64,000 nucleotides of DNA. Origin: Nevskia sp. (GTDB lineage Bacteria > Pseudomonadota > Gammaproteobacteria > Nevskiales > Nevskiaceae). The stretch is taken from positions 1 through 64,000 of the forward strand of contig JALNYU010000013.1 in assembly GCA_023229645.1 (NCBI GenBank). Reading direction: 5' to 3'. Below are positions 1 through 8,567 of the stretch, piece by piece. The notes under the pieces were generated by a model, which was not told the DNA's origin, ran no database searches, and worked only from the letters and a program-made list of their open reading frames with translations. Position numbers and translations under genes: made by a program. The stretch's first letter is position 1, and each line of letters begins with the position of its first letter.

Positions 1-104
1 CCGACCTGAAAAGGAAACTCATGAAGTACATCCGGCACTACAACAAACAAGCCAAACCCGTAAAGTGGAAATACTTCAATACGTCACGCCGAATCACTAC
101 CTAA
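1..104 (+). CDS. IS630-family transposase, C-terminal fragment (cut by window edge)
   Basis: The third frame is open from the first bases to a TAA at 102-104 and encodes about 33 residues ending in a basic, aromatic-rich tail (KYIRHYNKQAKPVKWKY, then SRRI). This resembles the extreme C-terminus of IS630/Tc1-type transposases, which carry a conserved 'YIRHYNK-x-AKPxxW' end. Only the tail lies in the window, so integrity cannot be judged. No terminal inverted repeat could be picked out with confidence in the roughly 150 bases that follow. The recognition rests on a short motif and is moderate. Confidence 0.55.
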   Translation, partial: DLKRKLMKYIRHYNKQAKPVKWKYFNTSRRITT

Positions 105-253
105 TTAATTGTTACAGGCCACTAGTATCGTCGCTGGATATTGTTACGGCGCAACTGTAATCAAATAGCGTCCCAGGGTTGAATCCTATTTCAGCGCTAC
201 TGTGGCATTAGAATCGCCGCGATAAAAGCAGCTCGGCCGCAGCCAAGCCGGAA

Positions 254-736
254 TCAGCGTTTTCGCTTCCGCAATTTCGGTTTCAACATCGTGCCGGTAC
301 ATTCGGGGCTGCCGCAGCGGCAGGCCCAGATTTGCTTGAGTCGCGGCGAGTGGCGTACTTCGAGACGGATGCCGTAGTCGAATGTTAGTTCCTCGCCTTT
401 CTGGATCGGCCGCAGCGTTTCGATGACGATACGGTCGCGGCGTTTGTCGCCGTCTTCGCTCGCTACGTGGTAGGGCTGGCAGTTTGGCGTGCAGCTGTGA
501 TTGATCCAGCGGGTGTCGTTGCCATCGACGTTGGCGTCGATGACGTAGCGGTCGTTCAGCGTGAATAGAAACGTGTGGCCGGACTCCACGCTATCGCCGT
601 AAACGCGTTCGACGTAAGCGTGGGTCCGCAGCCGGCCGGCGTAGTCGGCGAGCTTGTAGCCGGCTGGAAGGTCTTGCCCGGCGAACACGCCGTTGCCGTG
701 GATTGCGGAACGGCGGGTGATGATCGCGCGGGACAT
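254..736 (-). CDS. SET domain protein-lysine methyltransferase
   Basis: A 160-residue single-domain SET protein that should transfer methyl groups from S-adenosylmethionine to a protein lysine. The SET signature is complete: GNGVFA near residue 14, the pseudoknot motif NHSCTPNC at 79-86, and ELTFDYG at 116-122. A post-SET cysteine cluster follows (C139, C141, C146), which with the NHSC cysteine would bind zinc at the active site. The C-terminus is a short Lys/Arg-rich tail. Stand-alone bacterial SET proteins of this size occur in many proteobacteria and their substrates are mostly unknown. It lies just downstream of the M61 peptidase gene on the same strand (17 bp gap), so co-transcription is possible. 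Confidence 0.85.
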   Translation of the reverse strand: MSRAIITRRSAIHGNGVFAGQDLPAGYKLADYAGRLRTHAYVERVYGDSVESGHTFLFTLNDRYVIDANVDGNDTRWINHSCTPNCQPYHVASEDGDKRRDRIVIETLRPIQKGEELTFDYGIRLEVRHSPRLKQIWACRCGSPECTGTMLKPKLRKRKR

Positions 737-752
737 GTTGCGAGGTTCTGAG

Positions 753-2651
753 CTACGTGCGCGGTTTTAGAATATCCGATAGCCGATCTGGCGCGTCTTT
801 GATGCGCTCAAGATGCGGATACTGCAGGCCATCGTGATAGTCGAGTTTGATCGTTTGGTAACGGTCGAAAGACTTGACGAGCAATTCCAATGGCGCGGTA
901 TCGGTTTTCGCCGCAGTAATCGCATCGCGGAGCAGATCGGCTTTATAGGCGCGGCCGTTGATGGCGACCAAGGTCATGCCCTTGGCGATGCCGGCTTTGA
1001 ACGCCGGGCTTTCCCATAATACTTCGCCGATGTCGCCGTCTTTACCCATGCTGATGCCGAGCGAATAGGTGAAGTCTTTGCCTTTGCGGCGTTCGTCCAC
1101 GCCTTTGCTGAAGTCGGATGGCGTATCGGTGTAAACCAGCGTCCAGCCGCCGCGTGTTAGGCCATCGAGCGGAGCGTGGTCGGCGTGGTTTTCCAAGCGC
1201 GCGTGCAGGAAGCTGGCCCAGTCGTAGGCGACGACGCCGTTGAGCGTCGCAACCAGTTCTTCGAAGTTATAGACCTCCGGGGCATAGGCGCCGTCTTTGA
1301 TGCCGAAGAAGGCTTTAGCGAAGTCGTCCAACGAACGCTTGCCGTTGCTCAGCTCGCGAATTTTGGTGTCGGCGTCGAGCCAGATCAACAGGCCTTCGTT
1401 GTAGTAGTCCTCGCTACGCTGCCAGCTGGTGTAGGACAGCGGCTTGCGCGGCGTCAGCAACGGCTGATTGGTGGTATCGGCCAGCGCGCGCCATGCGCGG
1501 CCCGGCCGGCCACGGTCGAGGCTGGCGGCGATGGCGGCGATGGAGTCCATCGTTAAGCCCGCGCTCCAGAGCCCGGAACGGGCGGATAACACCTGCCCCC
1601 AATACTGCGTCATGCCCTCGTAAACCCAGAGCCCGCTGGTGCGCATCGGCGTGTTGAAATGCGGCGTCCAGAGATCCGCCGGGCGGCGAAACTTGCCGTT
1701 CCAAGAGTGCGTATATTCGTGCGGCAGCAGACTGCGGACGACAGCGGAACGACTCCACTCGGTGAAGTAATCCGGCTCGACGCCGTTCTCGCTCGAACGA
1801 TGGTGTTCCAGGCCGATGCCGCTGAAGTTATCGCTGAGCGCCAGTAGAAAGTCGTAATGATCGTAGTGTTGAGCGCCGTAGAGGGTTGTCGCTTCGCGGA
1901 CCAGTTTCCGGTGCGCTTCGAGCTGCTCGGGTTTGACTTCGAGGCTGTGGGGATCGTCAGCCACCAAGTTCAAACGCACCGGTACTTTCGCGCCCGGCGC
2001 GAGGTCGAGCTGCTTGAAGTAGCGGCCAGCGAATAACGGAGAATCGACCAGCGTTTCCAGCGATACCGGCTTGAACGTTACGCTGTCGCCGGCTTGCTGC
2101 GCGGTTTCCAGCGCGCCGCCGAACTGCCAGCCGGTCGGCAGGGTGATGCTCGGTGCAAATTCGATATTGCGGGCGTCAAAACCGGACGGATACAGCACGA
2201 CGGCATTCCACTGCAGGCCGACGATGTCCGGCGTGGCGACGACGCGGCCTTGCTCTCTGACCACCGGCGAGGCGAACTGGTAGTCCAGCTCAAGCGTGGT
2301 GACGCCAGCCGGCACTTGTAGTTTGAAGGCGTAGCTATCCACCGGGTCGCGCGTCCATTCCAGGCGCTGGCCGTTGGCGCTGATTTCAAGCCCGGCGAGG
2401 GCATCAATCGGGCCGCGCGGCGCGTGGTTGCCGGGCAGCCATTCCGGATACCAAAGGCTGAGCGGCCCCGCGTTCACCGGCATCGTTTCGTGTACGCGGA
2501 ACAGCCGGTGCGGGGTATCGGTGAGATCGACAGCGATCTGGATACGGCCCGGATAGGCTGAACCTTTCGCTGCCGGTTGCGGCGCGGCGAAGCTGGTGGC
2601 GGAAGTGGTTAGCGCGCCGAGTACGGCACAGGAAATAAGGGCAGCTCTCAA
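753..2651 (-). CDS. M61 family (glycyl aminopeptidase-type) metallopeptidase with PDZ domain
   Basis: A 632-residue protein with a signal peptide (hydrophobic stretch to about residue 22, ending SFA-A), so it acts in the periplasm or outside the cell. The zinc site HEYTH is at 311-315, followed by the M61-typical SWNGK and further on the glutamate motif LWVYEGMTQYWG. An N-terminal beta domain, the catalytic thermolysin-like domain and a C-terminal PDZ domain (roughly 530-620, with ESPAFKAGI and a VAINGR-type strand) give the usual M61 order and length. Family members such as the Sphingomonas glycyl aminopeptidase cleave N-terminal Gly/Ala. The cupin gene lies 91 bp upstream on the same strand. 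Confidence 0.9.
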   Translation of the reverse strand: MRAALISCAVLGALTTSATSFAAPQPAAKGSAYPGRIQIAVDLTDTPHRLFRVHETMPVNAGPLSLWYPEWLPGNHAPRGPIDALAGLEISANGQRLEWTRDPVDSYAFKLQVPAGVTTLELDYQFASPVVREQGRVVATPDIVGLQWNAVVLYPSGFDARNIEFAPSITLPTGWQFGGALETAQQAGDSVTFKPVSLETLVDSPLFAGRYFKQLDLAPGAKVPVRLNLVADDPHSLEVKPEQLEAHRKLVREATTLYGAQHYDHYDFLLALSDNFSGIGLEHHRSSENGVEPDYFTEWSRSAVVRSLLPHEYTHSWNGKFRRPADLWTPHFNTPMRTSGLWVYEGMTQYWGQVLSARSGLWSAGLTMDSIAAIAASLDRGRPGRAWRALADTTNQPLLTPRKPLSYTSWQRSEDYYNEGLLIWLDADTKIRELSNGKRSLDDFAKAFFGIKDGAYAPEVYNFEELVATLNGVVAYDWASFLHARLENHADHAPLDGLTRGGWTLVYTDTPSDFSKGVDERRKGKDFTYSLGISMGKDGDIGEVLWESPAFKAGIAKGMTLVAINGRAYKADLLRDAITAAKTDTAPLELLVKSFDRYQTIKLDYHDGLQYPHLERIKDAPDRLSDILKPRT

Positions 2652-2742
2652 GGTGATATCCAGATCAAATTAGGGCGAGGCGTCGAAACCCGACGGGCGA
2701 ACTTCGCAAAACTCTAGCCATGTTTTGCGTACGGTGATTGGT

Positions 2743-3438
2743 TTAGGGTTGTGGCAGGTGGCCGACTTTGGTGTAAAGCAAGCAACCTTGGGCGGTGTGG
2801 CGGGTGTATACGCCACCGGCTGGATTCCGCAGCCAAGTGCCGGCGGGGTAGTCGCCGAATTGGTCAGAAAGCTGGCCTTCGAGTACCAGAATTTCTTCGC
2901 CACCGCTGGCGACGGTAACCGTGCTACTGGCGCCCGGCGCGAAGCGCAGCAAGCGGACGATTTCGCTGCCGTGTTGATGCAGCGGGTAGACGGTGACGCC
3001 GGCTGCGGTGCCGGCCTGAGCTGGGATGCTTTGCGTATTCAGCCGCAGCGTCGTGGTATCGGCGGCATCGAACTGGCGCAGTTTGACCAACAGCGTTGTG
3101 CCCGGCTCCGAGAACGGCGTGTGCCGGGTGCCGATGGGGTTGCGCAGATAGGTGCCGGCGGGGTAGTCGCCGTGCTCGTCTGAGAACACGCCTTCGAGCA
3201 CCAGAATTTCTTCGCCGCCACCGTGTGTATGCGCGGCGAAGCGCGAACCGGGTGCATAGCGCACGATGCTGGTGGCGCGCGCCACTTCGTCGCCATCGCG
3301 TTCTAGCCGGCGCCGATCGACGCCGGGCTCGGGCGAGGCGCTCCACGCCACATCCTCCGGCCGGACCACGACGCGGAGGGAATAATCCGTATGTAATTGC
3401 ATGCGCCATTCTGCCAGCGAAACGACGTTCGCTGCCAT
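2743..3438 (-). CDS. Tandem-cupin protein (ChrR-type cupin repeat)
   Basis: About 231 residues from the chosen start (MAANVV...); the frame is open further upstream to 3504, but the shorter start leaves a normal intergenic gap to the divergent phosphodiesterase gene. Two copies of a ChrR-like cupin unit are visible, each built around GGEEILVLEG and DYPAGT(Y/W)LRNP. The first copy keeps a metal-binding H-x-H before the EE pair (HTHGGGEE). In the second the histidines are replaced (STVTVASGGEE), so only the first repeat is likely to bind metal. No zinc-finger anti-sigma domain precedes the cupins, unlike true ChrR. Substrate or ligand is unknown. Confidence 0.75.
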   Translation of the reverse strand: MAANVVSLAEWRMQLHTDYSLRVVVRPEDVAWSASPEPGVDRRRLERDGDEVARATSIVRYAPGSRFAAHTHGGGEEILVLEGVFSDEHGDYPAGTYLRNPIGTRHTPFSEPGTTLLVKLRQFDAADTTTLRLNTQSIPAQAGTAAGVTVYPLHQHGSEIVRLLRFAPGASSTVTVASGGEEILVLEGQLSDQFGDYPAGTWLRNPAGGVYTRHTAQGCLLYTKVGHLPQP

Positions 3439-3533
3439 ACACTGCGCGCCGACGCCGCACACGATCAACGGCATGGGCCGCGATCCAAGGGCACTCGCCT
3501 GCATTGCGGCGGTGCCCGTTCACGACAACAGCT

Positions 3534-4007
3534 ATGTCTGAGTCTCAATTCTGCATCGGTTTGATTTCCGATACCCACGGCCTTTTACGGCCGCAGGCCT
3601 TGGCCATGCTCGCGGGCTGTCAGCACATTTTGCACGGCGGCGACATCGGCGATCCAGCGATCTTGCAGCAACTCTCGTCGCTGGCGCCGGTCACTGCGGT
3701 ACGCGGCAATAACGACTGCGACGCCGCTTACGATGCGATACCAGAGGCGGTGACGACGGCGCTCGGCGGGATCGTCATTCATCTTCTGCATGATCTAAAA
3801 ACATTGGCGATTGATCCTGTGCACGAAGGTGTGCAGGTTGTGGTGAGTGGCCATTCGCACAAGCCGCTGATCGATCAACGCGGCGCAGTGCTTTACGTCA
3901 ACCCCGGCAGCGCTGGGCCGCGGCGTTTCAGCTTGCCGGTATCGGTTGCGCGGCTGTGGCTGGCACAGGGCCAGCCGTGTGCGGAATTGCTGACGCTTGC
4001 GGTTTAG
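3534..4007 (+). CDS. YfcE/MJ0936-type metallophosphoesterase
   Basis: A 157-residue calcineurin-like phosphoesterase. The start at 3534 (MSESQF) is chosen because the family begins immediately before the first metal motif. Metal ligands are clear: SDTH at 12-15, GGDIGD around 35-40, GNND near 59-62 and GHSHKP near 107-112, with the final NPGS typical of YfcE-like phosphodiesterases. The likely activity is hydrolysis of small phosphodiesters with Mn2+; the physiological substrate is unknown. The gene is convergent with the CoA-transferase, only 7 bp away, and divergent from the cupin gene. Confidence 0.85.
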   Translation: MSESQFCIGLISDTHGLLRPQALAMLAGCQHILHGGDIGDPAILQQLSSLAPVTAVRGNNDCDAAYDAIPEAVTTALGGIVIHLLHDLKTLAIDPVHEGVQVVVSGHSHKPLIDQRGAVLYVNPGSAGPRRFSLPVSVARLWLAQGQPCAELLTLAV

Positions 4008-4014
4008 GGGCCGA

Positions 4015-5154
4015 TCACAGCGCGTCGCAGTCGCGCAGCGCTTGGATCTGTTCGGCGCTATATCCCCAATCGGCGAGAATTTCGGCGCTGTGTTCGCCCG
4101 GCTGGGCCGGCGGCCGCTGAATTTCTGGCACGGTTCGGGAATAACGCGGCGCGGGCGCCGGCTGCGTGACGCCAGCGTGCTCGACGAACGTATTCCGCGC
4201 TTGGTTATGCGGGTGCATCGGCGCTTCGGTGAGGCTTAGCACCGGCGCAACACAGGCGTCGGTCCCTTCGAACAGCGCGCACCATTCGGCGCGGCTGTGG
4301 GTGGCAAACGTTTCCGCGAGTACCGCGCGCAGCCGTGGCCAGGACACCGGATTCCAGCGCTCGGCGAATAGCGCTGGCGGCAGCGCCAGCTTTTCCAATA
4401 GCAGATCGTGAAACTGCGGCTCGAGCGCACCGACCGCTAACCAGCCGCCATCGGCACAGCGATAGGTGCCGTAGAACGGCGCGCCGCCGTCGAGCAAATT
4501 CGCTTCGCGTTCGTCGCGCCAAAGGCCGTTTGCTTTCAGGCTGTATTGCATCGCCATCAGCAGCGCGCTGCCGTCGGTCATCGCGGCATCGACCACTTGG
4601 CCTTGTCCGGATTGGCGCGCTTCCAGCAGCGCGCAAACAATGCCGAAAGCGACGAACAGCGCGCCACCGCCGAAGTCGCCGACTAGATTTAGCGGCGGGG
4701 TCGGTGCGTCACGAGGGCCGATGGCGTGTAACGCGCCGCTCAGTGCGATGTAGTTGATATCGTGCCCGGCGGTTGGCGCCAGCGGCCCGTGTTGCCCCCA
4801 GCCGGTCACCCGGCCATAAATCAATTTGGGATTGCGTGCAAGACAGGGTTCGGGGCCAAGACCAAGACGTTCCATAACGCCGGGTCGGAAGCCTTCCAGC
4901 AGCGCATCGGCGCTTGCGATGAGATCTAACACCGTGGCGATCGCTGCCGGGTGCTTCAAGTCCAAAGCGAGCGAACGTCGACCGCGATTCAAAATGCCGC
5001 CGCTGAATTGCGGGTCAAAACCGCGAGACCCGCGTGCGACTTTGCGATCAATCCGAATCACCTCCGCACCCATGTCGGCCAGCAACATCGCGGCAAACGG
5101 CGCCGGGCCGAGGCCGGCCATTTCGAGGACTTTGATGCCAGTGAGTGGGCCCAT
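4015..5154 (-). CDS. Family III CoA-transferase / alpha-methylacyl-CoA racemase-like protein
   Basis: A 379-residue CaiB/BaiF-superfamily protein. The N-terminal motif GIKVLEMAGLGPAPFAAMLLAD is typical of alpha-methylacyl-CoA racemases (AMACR/MCR). The residues expected to act as racemase bases are present as H131 in GHDINY and D160 in GDFGGG. It therefore more probably epimerises 2-methylacyl-CoA esters than transfers CoA between acids, though CoA transfer cannot be excluded from sequence. It is the last gene of a minus-strand series after arfB (42 bp gap) and may be transcribed with the Pqi genes. A role in branched-chain or sterol side-chain beta-oxidation is an inference. Confidence 0.85.
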   Translation of the reverse strand: MGPLTGIKVLEMAGLGPAPFAAMLLADMGAEVIRIDRKVARGSRGFDPQFSGGILNRGRRSLALDLKHPAAIATVLDLIASADALLEGFRPGVMERLGLGPEPCLARNPKLIYGRVTGWGQHGPLAPTAGHDINYIALSGALHAIGPRDAPTPPLNLVGDFGGGALFVAFGIVCALLEARQSGQGQVVDAAMTDGSALLMAMQYSLKANGLWRDEREANLLDGGAPFYGTYRCADGGWLAVGALEPQFHDLLLEKLALPPALFAERWNPVSWPRLRAVLAETFATHSRAEWCALFEGTDACVAPVLSLTEAPMHPHNQARNTFVEHAGVTQPAPAPRYSRTVPEIQRPPAQPGEHSAEILADWGYSAEQIQALRDCDAL

Positions 5155-5196
5155 AGGATTAGCCGATCTGATGCGAACGAGCCGGCGGTGCGACGC

Positions 5197-5610
5197 TTAG
5201 TCGCTCACGGTGCGCCGCAAGGCTTTAACGCGACCGCGCTGGACTTTGCCATCGACGCGTCGTTGCCGCGCAGCACGGCTGGGTTTGGTCGGCACCCGTT
5301 TGCGCGGCACGTGCAGGCCGCTGGCGATCAGTTCGGCGAGGCGTTCGAGCGCCGCGGCGCGGTTCAACTCTTGGCTGCGGTGCTGTTGAGCTTTGATGAC
5401 GATCACGCCGTCGCGCGTGACGCGCTGGTCGGCGCGTTCTAACAAGCGCTGTTTTTGTTCGTCGCTGAGCGACGACGCCGTGATATCAAAACGGAGATGG
5501 ATAGCGCTGGCGGTGGTATTGACGTGCTGGCCGCCTGCGCCTTGTGCACGCATGGCGCTCAACTCTATTTCGGCGAGTGGAATATTCAAATTGGGGTTAA
5601 TTTTCAGCAT
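5197..5610 (-). CDS. arfB: Alternative ribosome-rescue peptidyl-tRNA hydrolase ArfB
   Basis: A 137-residue protein from the ATG at 5610; a TTG two codons upstream is possible but the ATG has a better-spaced GGAA. It contains the catalytic GGQ loop (GAGGQHVN, Q at about residue 28) that hydrolyses peptidyl-tRNA on ribosomes stalled without a stop codon. The C-terminal tail is rich in Lys/Arg (KPSRAARQRR, then KVQRGRVKALR), the feature that inserts into the empty mRNA channel and separates ArfB/YaeJ from full-length release factors. Length is normal for ArfB. It follows pqiC with a gap of under 20 bp, so it is probably co-transcribed. Confidence 0.92.
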   Translation of the reverse strand: MLKINPNLNIPLAEIELSAMRAQGAGGQHVNTTASAIHLRFDITASSLSDEQKQRLLERADQRVTRDGVIVIKAQQHRSQELNRAAALERLAELIASGLHVPRKRVPTKPSRAARQRRVDGKVQRGRVKALRRTVSD

Positions 5611-5627
5611 CGCCAAGATTCCACTGT

Positions 5628-6275
5628 TTAGGGTGCGGCTTCAGCACAGGCGCTGGTTGTGCGGCCTGCTTTAACTGCCAGCAGCGCCTTGCCGATGCCG
5701 GTGGCGATTTCGACCAGCGCGCGCTGATGGCCGCCCGCTAATGCCTCATAACCGGGTGCGACGGTGACGCTGGCTTTACTTTCGCAGGTGACCGCGCGTT
5801 GCGCATCGCGCACATCGCGGATCGTCCACGCGGCTTCGATCTGGGCACTGGTGCCGAGCGCTGAATCAAAGCGGCGGACGCGCAGTTGAATACGGTACAG
5901 CGGCAACGTCGAATCGGCAGCGACGCCACTGACATCGGGCGCATTCAACTGCGCCGAGAGCGCGGCGCCCAGCGCCAGCCTTATTTCCGACGCCAGCGGG
6001 CCGATCCAACGCCGGGTTTCGACCGGCGCCACGGCGCCGCCGCCGAGCCTTACGACGATTTGCGGGATATCAACCTGCGGTGGGACATCGACACTGGCAA
6101 TTTCAAATTGCAGCAGCGGATCTTGCGCCGGCAGCGCCGCCAGCTCGGCGGACGGCAACAGCGTGTAGTAGTGCGTCGGCGTCGTGCTACACGCGGCGAG
6201 CGTAACGGCGAGCGTAACGGCGAGCGTAACGGCGAGCGCAGCTGGCAGCGCGGATTTAATCAACGTTCGGATCAT
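5628..6275 (-). CDS. pqiC: PqiC-type ABC-transport auxiliary lipoprotein
   Basis: A 215-residue lipoprotein: the signal peptide ends in the lipobox LAAC with the acylated cysteine at about residue 29, followed by STTPTHYYTLLP, the hallmark of the PqiC/YmbA (DUF330) family. PqiC anchors in the outer membrane and forms a ring that receives the PqiB needle, linking inner and outer membranes for lipid transport. The start codon overlaps the pqiB stop by 4 bp. The hydrophobic core of the signal peptide is made by a perfect DNA tandem repeat (VTLA repeated), listed separately. Confidence 0.88.
   Translation of the reverse strand: MIRTLIKSALPAALAVTLAVTLAVTLAACSTTPTHYYTLLPSAELAALPAQDPLLQFEIASVDVPPQVDIPQIVVRLGGGAVAPVETRRWIGPLASEIRLALGAALSAQLNAPDVSGVAADSTLPLYRIQLRVRRFDSALGTSAQIEAAWTIRDVRDAQRAVTCESKASVTVAPGYEALAGGHQRALVEIATGIGKALLAVKAGRTTSACAEAAP
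6195..6239. repeat. 12-bp tandem repeat inside the pqiC signal-peptide coding region
   Basis: Three perfect copies of ggcgagcgtaac (6195-6206, 6207-6218, 6219-6230) are followed by a partial fourth copy to about 6239. The unit is four codons long, so each copy adds the residues VTLA to the hydrophobic core of the PqiC signal peptide without changing frame. Slippage would change signal-peptide length only. Confidence 0.9.
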
Positions 6276-7918
6276 GGCGGCGGCGCTTTTCCGGAATCTG
6301 GTTTCGGCTCGGCGCTAATCGGTTTGCCGCGCAGCAACGATTCGGGATGTTGTTCAAGGTAGTCCGATAGTGTTCTCAGGCTGGCCGCGGCGCGGTTGAT
6401 TTGCTCCAGCGTGCGCCGCGTGTCTTGCTGCAACGGTGCATCCGGCGCGGCGAGGTTTTGGTCAAGCGCACGGATGGTCTGCCCGGCGTCTTGCAGCAGC
6501 TTGCGCGCTTCGGGTACCAGTTCGGTATTGAGCTGCTGAATCAGCGCCTGCGTGCTATCGAGCGTGCCGCTGAGCTTGCTGCCAATTTCATCGAATGGAA
6601 TGTTATTTAGCTTGTGAACGATACTTTCGATCTGCGTCTGGATTTCCTCCAGACTGCCCGGTGTCGTTGGAATTTCGACGATGCCGTCGGCGCCGATGCT
6701 ATTACCGTGCCGCGTTGCGCCGGGTTTGAAAAATAGTGCGACGTAGATCTGGCCGGTGATCAAATTACCGGAGCGTAGTTGTGCCTGCAGGCCTTGATCA
6801 ATAAAGCGCTGTAGGATGCGCGATGACATCTCGCCACCGCCTTTTTGCTGTGCCGCCAGCGTTCGATACGCCGGCCCCAAACGTTCCGGAAACAACTCTA
6901 GTTTGACCCGGGTGTAGAAGCGTTTCGTCGGGACATCGTATTCCGGTTCTATGCTCACGACGTTGCCCAGCCGGATGCCGAGGAAATCCACTGCCGTGCC
7001 AGCCGCGAGGCCGCGCGTGGACTGCGGGAATACCAATACGGCGTCGACCGACGGGCCGTCCGGTGCCGTTAGCGCTGTGGTTTGATCGGAGAACAGATCA
7101 AACATGCTGTTTTCGTCGGCAGGCGGGCCGGGCTGATCTTCGTCTAGCGGCTGAAACGCGATGCCGCCGGCCAGTACCGTTGCCAGCGACTGCGTGTTTA
7201 ATTTCAGGCCAGCAGAACTGAGCGCGAGATCAACGCCGCCAGCGTTCCAGAACCGGGTGTTGGTGCTGACGAAACGATCGTAAGGCGCGTCGATGAAGAC
7301 CTGCAGCGTTACGTGATGACCGTCATCGTCGAGTTCGGCGTCGACGACCCGACCAACCGGCACGCGTCGGAAATAGAGCGGCGCGCCAATGATGATCGAG
7401 CCGGCGTCGGTTGCTCGCAACGTAAAGCGCCGGCCTTTCCGATCATGCGTAATCGCGGGCGGTTTTTCGAGGCCGATGAAGTTGCGCTGCGCGTCTTCCG
7501 ATTGCCCGGCGTCAACGCCGATATAGGCGCCGGACAACAATGTGTTAATGCCAGAAACGCCGCCGACGCCGATGCGCGGCCGCACAACCCAGAACTGGGT
7601 ATCGGCAACGGCTAGCCGAGTTGCGCTTTTTTCGAGCGCAATCGCAACCAGCACGTGGCTGACGTCGTCAGTCAGGGCGATGCTTTGTACCTTGCCGATT
7701 ACGACATCCTTGTAGCGGACTTCAGTTTTGCCCGTTTCTAACCCTTCAGCGGTTTCGAACGTGACGTATATCGTTGGCCCGGCTTGCAAATAGGTACGCA
7801 CGACGAGGCCAAGCCCGACCAGCGCCGCGATCAGCGGCACCAGCCAGATCAGCGAGAAGCGCAGGCCGCCGGGCGGCTTGATCAGCGGCTCCGGTAGGGC
7901 GTGGTTCGGGTCAGTCAT
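6272..7918 (-). CDS. pqiB: PqiB, MCE-domain trans-envelope lipid transport protein
   Basis: A 548-residue protein, almost exactly the size of E. coli PqiB. One N-terminal membrane segment (about residues 22-42) is followed by three MCE/MlaD domains (starting near TIYVTFETAEGLETGKTEVRY, GRRFTLRATDAGSIIIGAPLYFR and SVDAVLVFPQSTRGLAAGTAVDF) and a C-terminal helical region (about 430-530) that forms the long hollow needle in the PqiB hexamer. The conserved 'G..V.Y.G..vG.V' MCE cores can be read in each domain. It overlaps the second pqiA gene by 8 bp and pqiC by 4 bp, so the products should form one inner-to-outer-membrane lipid bridge. Confidence 0.93.
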   Translation of the reverse strand: MTDPNHALPEPLIKPPGGLRFSLIWLVPLIAALVGLGLVVRTYLQAGPTIYVTFETAEGLETGKTEVRYKDVVIGKVQSIALTDDVSHVLVAIALEKSATRLAVADTQFWVVRPRIGVGGVSGINTLLSGAYIGVDAGQSEDAQRNFIGLEKPPAITHDRKGRRFTLRATDAGSIIIGAPLYFRRVPVGRVVDAELDDDGHHVTLQVFIDAPYDRFVSTNTRFWNAGGVDLALSSAGLKLNTQSLATVLAGGIAFQPLDEDQPGPPADENSMFDLFSDQTTALTAPDGPSVDAVLVFPQSTRGLAAGTAVDFLGIRLGNVVSIEPEYDVPTKRFYTRVKLELFPERLGPAYRTLAAQQKGGGEMSSRILQRFIDQGLQAQLRSGNLITGQIYVALFFKPGATRHGNSIGADGIVEIPTTPGSLEEIQTQIESIVHKLNNIPFDEIGSKLSGTLDSTQALIQQLNTELVPEARKLLQDAGQTIRALDQNLAAPDAPLQQDTRRTLEQINRAAASLRTLSDYLEQHPESLLRGKPISAEPKPDSGKAPPP

Positions 7919-8567
7919 GGTGTTGGTCGGTGCGTGGGGGCGGCCGCGCTGCCGGCGCGTCCCAGATCAAGCGGGGGTCAAAGCTTTTGGTCGCCAGCAT
8001 CGTCAACAGCACCACAGCGCCAAAGGCGATGATGCCGCCGCCGGGCTCGATGCGGGCGAATGCGCCGAAGTGTACCAGCGTCACCAATAAGGCGACCGCG
8101 AAAACATCGAGCATCGACCACTGGCCAATGAACTCGATGATGCGGTACAGGCGCGTGCGTTCGCGCTGGCGCCACGTCGAACCGCGCTGCGTGGTGATCA
8201 GCAGCATCGCCAGCACGCCGATTTTCAACAACGGCACAACGATGCTGGCGGTGAAGACAATAATCGCGAGATCCCAGGAGCCGTCCTGCCAGAGTTCGAC
8301 AACGCCGGACAGTATCGTGTCATCGGAGCGGCCGAAGAGACGCGTGGTATGCAGCGCCGGCAGCAGGTTTGCCGGGATATAGAGAATAGCCGCAGCGATG
8401 AGATAGGCCCAGCTGCGGCGCAGCGAATCCGGCTTGCGACGATGCAGCACTTCGTGGCAGCGCGGGCAGTGCCCAGGGTGCTCGGCAGCGGTGCTTTCGT
8501 TGACGACGAGGCTGCAGGCGTCGCAGCTGACGAGATGCAGCGCCGCTGCGCGTAGTTCGGCAGTCAT
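7911..8567 (-). CDS. pqiA: PqiA-family membrane protein (second half of a split PqiA)
   Basis: The start at 8567 (MTAELRA) is chosen because it overlaps the upstream pqiA-like stop as ATGA; the frame is open further upstream. The 218-residue product begins with a zinc-ribbon (CDAC ... CPRC), then four predicted membrane helices including the family motif IPANLLPA(L/M) and WSMLDVF. E. coli PqiA carries two such ribbon-plus-membrane units in one chain of over 400 residues; here they are two translationally coupled genes. It should act as the inner-membrane partner of PqiB. Confidence 0.88.
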   Translation of the reverse strand: MTAELRAAALHLVSCDACSLVVNESTAAEHPGHCPRCHEVLHRRKPDSLRRSWAYLIAAAILYIPANLLPALHTTRLFGRSDDTILSGVVELWQDGSWDLAIIVFTASIVVPLLKIGVLAMLLITTQRGSTWRQRERTRLYRIIEFIGQWSMLDVFAVALLVTLVHFGAFARIEPGGGIIAFGAVVLLTMLATKSFDPRLIWDAPAARPPPRTDQHHD

